Shown: piece after piece, positions 22,556 through 34,547 of the stretch
How the letters are laid out: each line of letters opens with the position of its first letter
How positions within the stretch are numbered: the stretch's first letter is position 1
DNA from: Clavelina lepadiformis
Taxonomy: Eukaryota; Chordata; Ascidiacea; Aplousobranchia; Clavelinidae
Direction: 5' to 3'
Length of the DNA: 64,000 nt
NCBI RefSeq assembly: GCF_947623445.1
Contig: NC_135240.1
Span: forward strand, 23,994,001-24,058,000
Program-made: the position numbers and the translations under genes
Notes under the pieces: generated by a model
What the model saw: the letters and a program-made list of their open reading frames with translations, nothing else
Databases searched by the model: none
What the model was told of the DNA's origin: nothing

Positions 22556-23696
22556 GAGATTTTCGTGATTTAGATGAACACTGTAGATTCACATTATTAA
22601 CTTATCTTCTGTTTTTTTTGTTTTATCTTTTTCGCAAAAGTATTTTCGCTGTCCATATCGTGCCACTTAAAGCCGGTCTTCTTAAAACCACTCTGCTAAC
22701 CATTTGCTACACTAAATGTCAAAGCTTTATGAACGGTGTTTTTGTGTGGACAATGTATTTCTGTTGCCAAAATTGTTTATAGCTGCATTGCCCTAACACA
22801 CAGATGCTGGAAATTCAGCAAGCAGTTGTTACTATAAATAACCAATGAGTTGCGATTTAATATTTTGCGGTAGAAAATATTTCAGTAAACAGGTGATCTT
22901 TTCATGATTTCTTCCTCGAATGTGATTCATTCAAGTTTTTATTTCACAGCAAGACTTGCAATTTTAGATCTTCATATCATCCAAGAAAAAACATTAAGCT
23001 TCGTAATGGTTTTATATTTTCTATTTTTTCATTAAATAATGTATTATTGTCTGTTTCATTAAATAACGCCAAACACTCAGTTCATTAATTGAACTGGTAT
23101 TGTTTTATTGCAGCGCTTTCAATGTACTTCACTGATGATGATAATCTAATAATAATGTCCTCACCATCAGAGCGTAACATTAAGGCACATGGTTTGACAT
23201 AGACATCAAATAATTAATAACATTCATGTATAAACACTACGATCCCCTCGATGGTTCTCAGTTTGTAACATACGCAATGAACCAAACTGATGAAGACTAA
23301 AAAACTGTATCAAAATTATTATTTTTATCGCCACCTAACGGATAGGTTTTCACCGAGATTTTGCAAAGTATTAATGTCGTCCTTTTACATAAAAGCAATA
23401 ATAATCAAATCAATGTATGTGATAATGCAATGACGAAGATTTGCATTTGCGTTTGAGTAAGCATTACAACTTCCGCAAATGTGAACAAATAGCTTTCTCT
23501 GTTCTGATTCAGGGCAATGCAATTTCAATCCAAATCTATTCAAGACAAGTCCAAAGCGGTCAGCACTTAGCAAAGAACATTTGGATTTCAGCGAAAGCTA
23601 CATGAAGCATATCTATAACATATATACAATGTTCTGTGCATTTTAGAAACTCATACTTAGCGACAAAAATCCGTTGACGTTTAAACAAAAAGGTTG
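22556..23696. other. 3' flank of the Ser/Arg-rich gene
   Basis: AT-rich, with no clear canonical poly(A) signal; an ATTAAA variant lies near 23032. A TTCATTAAATAA word is repeated at about 23029 and 23056. No supported gene. Confidence 0.35.
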
Positions 23697-23882
23697 ATGA
23701 ATTTAAGGCTATGTTTTACATGCTTTAGTATTTCTGTTATTCTTGTTGCAGTAGAAGTTATCGCAAATATCGAGGTTGGCAAATGTCCACAAACTCGTTG
23801 CAAAATTCCACGCGCTGTAGATGAAGACCTTCACAAAACTGAAAAACCAATTTATCAAAACGTAGAAAAACGATTACAATAA
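23697..23882 (+). CDS. Candidate small secreted peptide precursor
   Basis: A 61-residue frame begins MNLRLCFTCFSISVILVAVE, which has the charge, hydrophobic core and small-residue end (VIA) of a signal peptide. The predicted mature part of about 38 residues starts NIEVGKCPQTRCKIPRAVDE. It contains two cysteines, a C-x4-C spacing and several lone basic residues, but no clear dibasic-amide processing site. No homologue is recognised and no promoter or poly(A) signal is evident, so chance cannot be excluded. Confidence 0.3.
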   Translation: MNLRLCFTCFSISVILVAVEVIANIEVGKCPQTRCKIPRAVDEDLHKTEKPIYQNVEKRLQ

Positions 23883-26493
23883 TTCAACAAGTGGTTGACC
23901 AAGTCAAAATTAATTTCCAACTTTTACAACCGCCTATATGGAGATAATCCTTCATATCCGCACATTTCCTCGGTTTTTAATAACGATAGGCTGATATGAT
24001 GCATTTGGATAATATAAAAAAATCAAACTTTTAATATTATCAGAACATGTTTTTTATTTTACTGCTGTTACTTGTTTGATTAACTAGGACGTGAAAGTTC
24101 ACCATGACGTTGCTGTTCAGCGAAAATTTATCCGTTAGGTGACGGCAAAGCATAATATTTTTCATACTACTTATGATCAATGCCTACTCTACGCCTGGCT
24201 CATCAGAGTATATTACACATCCTTGGACTAGTTGTGCTGTTAAAAGCAAAAAATAATAATAGATAAAAAACATTTACAAATGTTTCTTAATCTCTGTAAT
24301 AGATCTAAAACTCCAAGCATTGTCGTTGAGAACTTGAATAAACCATGTGCAAAAATAAAATCTAAACAGCAATTCAAAATGTGTAATGTTCTTGAGCAGG
24401 AACGCTTTTGCAAGTCAAATACATGTGTTTGGAGGCTAAAATTTATTCCAACTTCATAAAAATAAACCCGTGTTTATTTCCCGGTTTTCTGCTTTATTTA
24501 AAATTCTTAGAAAATGGCTTAATGTTAAATAATACGAATCAGCAGTGGCTATTAGTGGAATCTTTAAAACTGCCAGGATATAAGTGGTAAGATAAATAGA
24601 AACAAAGCTGTCCGATTGCTTACAAAATACGATGAAAACAACAAGGCTGTAAAAAAATATTTACGCCCTGGGAGCCGTGAAGAAAAACGACCCATCAAAT
24701 AAGGTTATTGCATCCTGATTATGGTGGATCGTGTATCACGTGATTTGTAACTCGATGCCTTATCGGCTTATCGTGGATATAACACTGTATTTTCAAAACA
24801 GACTATTCATGCAGGCTTTGGATTGCTTTCTTATTCATCAATCCCTCAGAAAACTACCTGCTCATAACCTAAATTTTTCTGTTGAATTATTGTCATAAAA
24901 CCGATACTTCTAGTAAAGTTTCTTTAGGTATGAAGTTAATTAGCACCGAAAGTGTTTGCCTTTTAATCTGCATATTAAACTGTTCAACCATAACTTTTCT
25001 TTTTTAATTTGGCAGCTAATCCAGCTGTTTTGGACGCAGAAAAACATTTTTTTTCTAGGTAGCTTTTGTTACGGCTTTGAAGACACATGGAATGGTATTG
25101 AGAAAATCTCAGTCGCGTCATTTTAACCTTTTTGGAACGGTGGTCAAAATAACTTCAGCGCCGTTCAGTCAACTCACAGCAGCCAACCACATTTGGTTTG
25201 AAAACTTAATAGTTTTCGAAAAGAGAACAGGGTTGAGGTTTGGAACCATTTTAAGAAAGTTTACAGTGTCTTGATAAGCGATACAACCTCGAATATTCAG
25301 CGAAAAGTGCTGAGTTGGCTTAAAATGATGGGAGTGCTACAAATGACATTGATAGTGCTCTCGGTGATAAAAACGTCGTAAACAACTCAATACGATCTTG
25401 TTAAATCGCGAAGAGCTGTTGATGACGCCAAAAAGTCAATCATTTACAACATCGATTTGATATAGGCAAACTGTGGTGATCAGTTAAAGAGAGTAAACGT
25501 TAACAAAAACAAAACGGTGACCAACCGCTTCACACCAATATCACTGCCTTGAGACACTTGGGTGTGCTCCATTGCTTTGCGACAATATTAAACTGCTGGT
25601 ATTGACTTAAACCAACGGCAGCGGGTACGCAAAAGGTTTTGACTTGAAATACCGCAATAGGAACTTATTGTTAAGGTACGCTTACTGAGGAACTTGTTTC
25701 TGCGTTTACTAACTTCTTTCAAACACAGACTTCTTTGCGTTGGTCCGGCGTACCTAAATACAGAAAAAGTGTTGTATTTTACAAATTATTGAGCTCTGTA
25801 CCGCCCCATGTTCAAAGAATTTTTTTGTCTTGATTTTAAACCTTCAAATTTCCGAAACACACATAGGCGTGCTTATTATAATCTAAAGCGTGCGGAAAGA
25901 ACAGGAGTAATCGTTCGGATAATTGCAGCGAAGCCAGATATTAAGCAATAGATCTTTGCCCATAATTTCCTCCTGTACAATCCCGAAATTAAAGCTTTTA
26001 AAACCGTTGTTAACCTCAACAGTTTAATTTCCTTAGTGACAGATCACGTCTGACAAAATTAAAACTAAAAGCATTAATAGGAAGTAATTGTTTTATTCTA
26101 TACATTGCTTAATTTAAAAAACGTCTGATACTTTTGCTGGTACGTTTATTGTCGAAGTTGTCATCAAGGCTTATTTCAAGAAAATGCTTTGTGTTTAATT
26201 CAGCACAAAATTAATCGCTCCCGCCAAAAAACTGTTTTCGTGCGAGGAACTGCATGGTATTCATAATTGTGTTCTTGTCTTTTTTCAGATTTTATATCAA
26301 TTATTCATTTGAACATCACTTGCTGATCAATAATTTTACCGAAAATTCCAGACAAACACAGAATGCAATAAATTATTCATGAAAACAACCGTGATTTGCC
26401 GATGTTACTTTTTCAACAATATCGAACTGGGCCTGTGTTTTATTCTTCCTTCTATGCTCAGGATAATTTTCAATTGATTTCTTTCCGTTTCAG

Positions 26494-26583
26494 CTGGTGC
26501 ACGAGACGACACTTCACGGCTCGTTCGACAGCTGCAAAGCGCGCTTGGATTACCTTAACGTTGATGGGTCTAACTGTGCGTAA
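26494..26583 (+). CDS. Possible terminal coding exon, unknown gene
   Basis: A strong acceptor (CTTTCCGTTTCAG) is followed by 29 codons of higher-GC sequence, LVHETTLHGSFDSCKARLDY then LNVDGSNCA, and TAA. Base composition stands out from the AT-rich flanks. No partner exon was found upstream and the protein is not recognised. It may be chance. Confidence 0.18.
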   Translation: MVHETTLHGSFDSCKARLDYLNVDGSNCA

Positions 26584-28766
26584 TAGCCAGCAAGACCCGA
26601 GCCTTTTGGCTGTCGAATGAATCCAGTTACAGTTTTAAAAATCGATCAGTTTATCATAGCGCTTTTCATTGTTATTTGTTTTACCAAGACTAGGATTTTC
26701 TTGTCGCGTATTCCCTTCTCTATTTTCATCAAATTGTCACAATTTGACTTTTAAAAACAGCGTGATTTGTATGCCAATCTGATTCATTTTTCTGTACTTT
26801 CAATTTTTCCCGTATAGTCAATGCCAAAGACTATTCAGCCTATAACCTACATCTCCCGTACTTTATTCTACCGTTTCAAACAAATGCAGGTGTCCAATAG
26901 CTTAGCATATTGTTCCAATCGCGTTTACAACTATTTCGCATCAGTCACTTTCAATGTGAAGTGCCAACGTTGCAAACCTTTACCAACACGGTATATATCA
27001 CAAATTTGTTGACTGTTTGTGAGCGTATTTCTTGTTATATTATGCTATACAATTAACAAGATTGGCACCGTACTTTTGGTTCATCACTGTCAATGCTGTT
27101 AATGTCTCCAATCAATTACGAAAAAAAACGATACGATACCACACACCAGCAATCTATCGTGTGCAAGTTTAAAAAGAAGCGACCCCAATTAACCACAAAT
27201 TTTGTAAACTGATTTTGTTGAGGTTACCGTCAGGATATAGAATTGATAAAATGTCTTTTTGTCAAAGCTCGGACATAGTTTTCAAACCAGCGCGGAAATC
27301 AAATCTTGATTTGTTTCCGAAATCACGTGCGAACATTTAGCCGTGGGCGCCGGTTGAAAGGAAATGGTAACAGTTGCAATTTCCACTTGATATATTTTAT
27401 TTATACGTGGGTTGATACATAACGCGATTATGGTATAAATGTTTTACGACTAAACAGCTTTACTTTACAACACAGACCTAAGGCGCCACAATTTCGAGAC
27501 GTTGAATTTGAATTATTAATAGGTAAAGCATATGTGGTTCTAGCCTGTACTCGCTGTCATGTTGCATTGAACTAATAAGGAAAAACGCAACTCTTATTTT
27601 GAAAAACGCTTTTAGCGTACATTTCAAGGTAATTTGTTTAAAACGGCAAACTGTTCATGGTGGCGCCATATTTTCAATTACGTCACAAAAGGACATGGTT
27701 TGGGACGAGTATAGGCCTGTCCTGGTACTTATGAGATATCGATGGTGCTTAAGTGCAGGCAACAGGTCTGGACTTGCTGTGGGAGATTCCCTTTTCGCGG
27801 TCTAGTAAAACTATACTTACTAAGGTAAAACTAGTAGCTTTCGGAACCTTTTGTAACTGATTCTAGAGACTCTAGAATTGGACTTCTGTTAAATTGTCAA
27901 TTTAATCTCCAAAACAAACAAAGTCCTCTTTAAAAAAAACGCGAATGAAAAAGACCTTTGAGATATACTGAGTCACATGAACAGACCTACAAATGTAATG
28001 CAGACCTGAATTATATTAACGGATATAAAAGTTAGCTTAAACCTAGTTCAGATGGATTTTCCAGTACAAACCAACACTAAATTTTGAGATTAAACTGGTG
28101 AAATTAAGATACACGAAGACATCATTTAAAAATTTAACCACGCATTCTTTTCACTTATTTTTAGTGGAGTGAAATTCCGTTGATTACTCGAATCATGCTT
28201 GGAAAATTACGAGCCCGAGTATAAGTTCAGTCCCATTGCACTTTGCCTTCACATTTACCTGTATGTGAGGATTTGTAACGCTAAATCCTGCAAACGTAAG
28301 TAAGTAATACATATTGATTACGATAAATAATACGATTGATTTAAATAAGTGCAATGGACTAAAAGCTTATGGTTCTACAAGCGAGAGAAACTATTTGGTT
28401 ACTGAAGGCCTTTGTAGAATTAAGGAAAATCGGTGTTCTAGACGTTATTTGAGATTGACCGTCAAGGTTAGGCCAAAGTTAAAAAACTTGTTTACTAATA
28501 AGCACATAATTTTGGCTTCCCGCGCGTAGTAGTTTAATTTTTCGGAGGGCGCTTACGTTGCGGCCTATTGACTATCTTGTGATATTTTTCCCGCCGTGTT
28601 TATGTAAAGTTCACTCTCTTGCTGGCTGGCTACTTCAATCAATGACTGTTTCACATCGTTCTGCGCACTTTTGAGCCACTTGCTGAAGCATACAAACACA
28701 ATCCAATACACAGACTGGCTCTTAGTCATTGTACAAAGAGAAATGATAACTTGCTTGTTTGACGAT

Positions 28767-29430
28767 TACGTCATTGTTTAATGAGGCGTGTACGTCATAG
28801 CATAGGTGGCTAGAAATTTATTACTTTAAGCGGGACGTGTTTGCGAGGTAATGACGTAATGCTTATTGTACGATACCGTCATGACAGACAGAAAATAAGT
28901 GTAGCGCTTATAGGTCCTCATCCAGAGGTGGGCAAACTGCGGCTCGCCGACATGTTTTAGTTGCTCTTCTAGCTGAATAGTAATATGCATTATTGTTCAT
29001 TATCCATGCATTGTTTACTGTATTTGTGTTGACACTACTGATTTTGCGACTCGGTGGTGTTTGTAGTTTTCCGCAAGTGACTCTTTCATTGAACAAGTTT
29101 GCCCAGCCCTATTAACCCCAATAGCAACGTCGAAAAAAATCCAAATTTTGTAAGAAGAATCCAAACTAAACGTTTCAAATTTTTCAATTTTATTCAGTAC
29201 AAATGCCCAAACCAAACTAACTCAAACTCTCACAGTTATCCAAAAACTTTGAAATAATTGACAAGTTTCCATATTTACCCTGCTATCTCTTGTGTGGTGG
29301 GATTATTTCGATGTGGGTACATCGCTGATGGGTTCCCGCGTTTGTACGTCATAAAATTTGAAAAACCAACAAACGAGGTGGGAAGGTTCTCAGTGCTGGG
29401 TTAACAAATTGTAAAATGGCGTTACGTCAT
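28767..29430. promoter_or_regulatory. Cluster of five TACGTCAT (CRE/ATF-like) octamers
   Basis: Exact copies at 28767-28774, 28791-28798, 28851-28858 (inverted), 29345-29352 and 29423-29430. The last two are both followed by AAAA. The octamer contains the ACGTCA half-site bound by bZIP factors of the CREB/ATF type. The density suggests an enhancer. A hAT-like MITE lies between the third and fourth copies. Confidence 0.4.
28923..29111. mobile_element. hAT-like MITE, about 190 bp
   Basis: The left end CAGAGGTGGGCAAACT and right end AGTTTGCCCAGCCCTA form imperfect inverted repeats of hAT type. No coding capacity. The flanking 8-bp duplications are not recognisable, so the insertion is old or the edges are slightly misplaced. 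The first eleven bases equal the terminus at 14651 (minus strand). Confidence 0.6.
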
Positions 29431-32400
29431 AAAACCAGCAGCGATGTGCGGTTGCTAGGATCCTTTTTACCCGATAAATGTAAGATAACTATAAATATAA
29501 TTAAACGAGCTTTTATCAGTAAGTATTGTAATTTACGGCATACGTTTGGGAGTGCTTTAAGTCCTGCTTAGTTTGGGAAAAGATAAAATGTCAAAACCGC
29601 CAAACTTTATTCGGCAACTTCAGTCGCGCGGGACGGAGAGAAAGCACTTGATGTGGTCATAACTTTCAGATTCACGATAAATATTGCTTAAAAGATTTAT
29701 CCGTTCAAGAGCTGGGTGTGGTGGTTAAAATAGGCCTTTTAATCCGCATCACGCGCTCTAAGAAGTTGTTTGGCCGGCAACAAACAAAGTTTTAACGCAA
29801 AACTTACAGCCGGCGCTATTAGTGTAATTACATTTGCACTGACATGCATGCAATTTTCCCCAAGAGTTTATTGGCCGACAGTAAGTTATTGGCCGACAGT
29901 AGGTTTGATCCACGCCCTGCCACGAAGCGAAACGCGTTGCTTTTCTAAAATATTGCGTCGACCGGCAAATGATTTATGCGACTTACAGAGCTGTGTTTGT
30001 AAATAAATCCCGATAATCGGCCCTGGGGGAACTGTCACGCTACGGGTTTGTAATCACGGAGTGGAGTGAAATTAGAAACTGGCTGTTAAAATTAGCAAAC
30101 CAAGAAATGGCGGGAAAAGGGAGTACACGTCACAGCGTACCCATTACGACGGTGAAAATGGAGCAAGTGTGGCGTAATATTTACGCCGATACCCACTAGT
30201 TGTAGCCCTTATATAACTGATCGACGTCGTTTGCGTTTGTAAGTGGTTACAGGAGAAGGAAATCGGCAAAACTACTGGTTGGAAGAGGTTAAATTAATTC
30301 CTGAAAGGAATCTATCAGTCGCATATACGTGGAGTACAAAACCAGTGAATCAATAAACACAAGGCGTACAAAGCGAACAAAGGCAGGCGTCGTATGGTCA
30401 ATTGCGACGGTAGTCCTTCGTGCTGTCAAATAAACAAATGCGTTTCACATAAAAACATTTGAACGACGGGCACATAATTTTTCTCCGACAGAAATTGCAT
30501 CTTTTTATCTAACTTTGTTTATTAGCCACGACAGTAATAATTAATCTTTATTGACGGACGTAACGGCGATGCGCCCACACGTGCAAATGATGACAATCCA
30601 ACGAACCGTAATACAGGCAGATGTTATTATAAAGATTGAATTAAAACCATAATAACGGCTTAGATGTGATCAAATAAGTAACTTGACTCAGCCGTTACGA
30701 CAGCGGCATCTCGCCTATTATGGACCGTCTCGAAAACTTTTCTTTTTATCGTTGGAAAGACAAACCAACGTCTTGTGATATGATGTCATAAAACCGCTCT
30801 AATCTAAGTGGCTCACAAAAGCGGCGGGGACAGAGTCAATGGCGAACGAAATATGGAAACCGGTCTGCTTGGAGTAATTTAGCATCGTCCGCCTGACAGC
30901 TCGCCATACCGATGCGACAAACCTATACTATCATTCCAGTCAAATTGCCACAACATGCAACGGGAAATTGTAAAGCAGTTAAATAGGCTTACAGCGGATG
31001 GTTACATGATCCTAGTGAACAATTTAACCTGAAGTGGATAGGTCCCTTTCTTAGCGATTTCTTTGCAGGCGTGTGATGCGCAAAATCCCGGGTGTTATCC
31101 ATATCGAATTACCATGGCGATAGTTTTGCAAAATACTTGCTGATTCGGAGTCCCCGACCACAAGCTATTTATTAAATTTTAGCCCTTAATAAGCTCTGTA
31201 CAGTGCAAGTAGTGTAAGGAATGACCAACATGTGACAGGATGTCAACGGATACTTCTTCCTGCTGAAGTTGGGTAATCTGATACGTTTGGAATTCTCCAA
31301 CAATGGCAATAGTGAGGGTAGTGCCAGGCTGACTGCCCACGGATTTGAGTCATGATAAAATAATAGAGATCACATTTCCGCGTACGTTGGATTTTGATTA
31401 ACACAGGTGCTGTCCAGGTAGAAAATATGCCGCTGGTATTGCTGTTTACATGGGAGTACATACAGTAGTAAAAGCATTCCTTAGACTTCTTCGTATGAGC
31501 CTTTTACTGACGACCGGCAACCGCCTTAGTAATGTCACGCTGCTGTGACGTTTTTACATCACGATTATTAGCGAGGAAGCGCGAAACTTCCGTAATCGAA
31601 GCGGCTTTTGTTTACTTTTTCGGGCCCTTTAATGCAAACAATGCCTACCCTTTTAAGCCTATTAAAGCATAATGCCCTCATATTTTCAATCCCTAATAAG
31701 CTTTTCGAATATTTCCAGCACAAGGTTGAATTGGAAAATTTTGTTTTTCATATCTGTCGCAAAAAAAATAACAACACAAATAAATGGCAATGAGGAAACT
31801 TGCGTAAAATTGGCGTTTCCATGAAACAAAATAAACAAACAAAAAACATAAATATATGAGAATCGCTCAACACAGTCGCTCACCAGAACCACAGAGAATA
31901 GACAAATTAATCTGCGTCAAATATTGTAGCAAAAACCGGCAATAAGGACGTGCAAATCGGCAGCTAGCGAACAGTATGATTGGGGCGCAATAGCTACAGT
32001 GAAAAGTAAGGCAGTTTCGACTCTTGTTCAAATTGGCAGCAGCAGGGAATAATTGGGCAGTACTGATGAATTCTGATGGCCTTGTGACGAAATGTAAATA
32101 ACCTGTGAAAAGAAAGTAGAACATTTCAATGCGTTGAAAAATAACGACTTTTTGTAATATTTGACTTTACACTAAAGAGGTTAAACCTTCCATAGCTGAT
32201 GCGTTTAAAACAAACACACTGTAGTACTCGACGTTCTTTAGACGCCAGTATAAATGAACCTAACCCACCAGCAGAAGCACCTGGCTACGACTACACAATG
32301 TCCTTTGTGAGCAAATAAACACACACGAATCTATTTTGCGAATAACGGTTGTCACGGGGACAAAAGAACAGCGGAGCGTGAGATTTCCGGTGCCTTATCG

Positions 32401-33106
32401 CGCGGGCGCAAGCTAGGTGCGCACAGGAAAGATTGCCATAGCAACTATATAAGGACTGATAATAACTGCTCGCAATACATTTGTCCTATGCTTATTATAT
32501 ATTAGTTGATAATACCACCACTACATTGGGATATGTGCAGCCTCATATGCATCTGCCAGCTACTGTTTCATTAAGTGAGCACACACATGCGCGCGGTTCC
32601 CACAGTACGTGCCACGGCGGATTCCAGGTGTTGGCACCTTTTGTCCGATGTCAGGTGAAAGCGTCGTAGTATTTGAGGAGAGAAATTACACGACGCCATT
32701 GAAAGCGTGTTTAAATGCTTTTTAAATGAGGTTAGAATGCGGGTACAAGTTGATTGAATGCGCTACTTAAACTCTGTCGCCAACTGGCAATGTTAAGCCA
32801 ACTTTTCCCACGACTTACGCTCCAACGGAATTCGCTACGTAAGAACGTCGTTGACAACGTGAAAGAATCGGTACCAGAATACACAATTCTATCATTAATT
32901 GGATTAGCTCGCAAACCAAATCTTAACACGTGGATGCGATTTACACAATGTAACCGCGACAGTTCAATAAACAACACTGGTGCCCGGCAAGGTGGTAATA
33001 TAACTTCCTTCACAATCGTATTCAAAAGTCATCGGAACCTCTGATAACGTTATTTTTTTAAACTTTGCGGAAAACATAATCTTACCGTGAAAGAAATGCC
33101 GGCGCC

Positions 33107-34547
33107 TTATTCGGACTGCTGGGTCGTAATCGGCCTGGTAGTAGTAGTATTTGTAACCAATGATTGATTTGTCCGTTTGGTCGTGGAACGCAATTTGCGC
33201 TGTTGAACCATTTCTGTAATACAATAGACGGGTTAAGCGATGGTGCAACACAGCAGGTTCATCCAGTTGTCGAAACAGTAGGGAGCCACTGTCGCTGCAT
33301 GAGAACATGTTAAAGTTTATTGCCACAATCGTACAAGCGACGAACTAATCCATCGCAAGAAACGACTATATCTTGGGGCGACGGTGACATTTTATTACTT
33401 GGACGACGCGTTACAACGCCGAGAGAGTTCCCATCATAAATATTAATAAGAAAGCATTCTCACGGCGTTTCGGCACATCGTAAGGTGCTATTAGCACATG
33501 TAAGGCCATATTTCGACCGAATGGCTGAACTATTACATGTTAAATCGTCGCAAAATAACCGTATTCTTCTTTTCTATCTTTTCCGGAGTAGGAAATAATA
33601 AAATGACAGAAATCTTCAATTTCCTTACTGCTAAAAGAGAATTGTTTATCAAAGATTAAACACTCAAATATACCTGTTATTTTACGTTGTTTCAGCGGTT
33701 GTTCTTTTCGAGTTCGCTTGCTACACTGTCTTGCTGCAAATAGTTGCCTAGACGCTGGGCGCTTTGAAGGCAGAGTGGTTTGCATGTCCATCACAGTGTT
33801 TTCGTTATCGTTAGTGGTGGACGTGATGGCCTCAGCAGCTTCACAGGGTACCATTTGTTCCGATTGACTTTGGGCGACATCTTGTCTTTGCACAGTATCT
33901 TCACTCATTGGGGCGTTTTGAGTGGGCGCTGTGATTTGGGGGCTGGTGGGCAGGGGCACGCGCAAGGCAGTAACAAGACGAACGACGGATGGGTTAAAGT
34001 TGGAGGATGATATTTTTGGCGGACTCGCAAACGATGGGACCTTTCTGCTCAGTGGACGTCTAGCAATCATCGACGCGCTCTTCACCGGGCTGGCGTTTTC
34101 ATCACGGCAGCTTAGTGGCAAAGGTGAAGTGCGAGGTTTGGTTTCGCAAAACAACTTCTGGATACGGGGGGAATTTTTCGGAACTGGTGCACTGTTTAAA
34201 TTTCTTGCTTCCGAATGATGCGGACGACACGGTCTCGTGTAGAAATGAGGCACCTTTTCAGGATCTTGCAGTTTCCACTGGTAACGCGGGACCTTCGGGG
34301 ACGTCGGGGCCGGAATGGATGCCTCGCGGGCGTCGGATGGCTCGTTGCCAGCGGAATTTTTTATGCTGAAGTCGAAGCCCCACAAGTTTTTTAAACGTTG
34401 GCGTTCAGAATCAAATAAGTGTTCAACCATTCGTTTAGTTTCAGATGGGTCAGGAAAACTGAAAAGTCGTCTACAAACGGGACTGGATGGCTTGATATGT
34501 GGACGCTCTGGAACAATTCTTGCCATTTTTTGGGCTGGGATAACCAT
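33107..34547 (-). CDS. cdkn1b-like: CDK inhibitor of the p27/Kip (CDKN1) family
   Basis: Nuclear inhibitor of cyclin-CDK complexes. Exon 1 (33674-34547) encodes the whole CDI domain: cyclin-groove motif CRRLF at residues 25-29, WGFDF at 56-60, YQW at 89-91 and FYTRPCRP from 102, matching p27's CRNLF, WNFDF, YEW and FYYRPPRP. The tyrosine that plugs the CDK ATP site in p27 is kept (Y103). The linker before YQW is about 18 residues longer than in p27. A proline-rich middle with several SP/TP sites leads to the basic SKRTRKEQPLKQRK, a likely nuclear signal. The preferred model splices at CAG|GTATAT to 33107-33213 (phase 1), giving 326 residues ending ITTQQSE. Unspliced, the frame reads 335 residues to 33540. 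Both starts M1 and M8 are plausible. Confidence 0.88.

Larger units (their letters stand above)
23883..33106. other. Long gene-poor tract upstream of the p27-like gene's 3' end
   Basis: About 9 kb with no convincing multi-exon gene. Contents noted: a possible terminal exon at 26494-26583, a TACGTCAT octamer cluster at 28767-29430 with a hAT-like MITE inside it, E2F-like TTCCCGCC words at 28588-28595 and (inverted) 30109-30116, and a TCACGTGAT E-box near 24736. GC content rises visibly from about 28 kb onward. This probably holds regulatory DNA for a neighbouring developmental gene. The many short open frames lack any protein pattern. Confidence 0.45.

Noticed and set aside
29770-30006. 78-residue plus-strand frame
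   Set aside because: The frame owes its length to a local tandem duplication of a TTGGCCGACAGTA word near 29871-29900 and has no recognisable domain.
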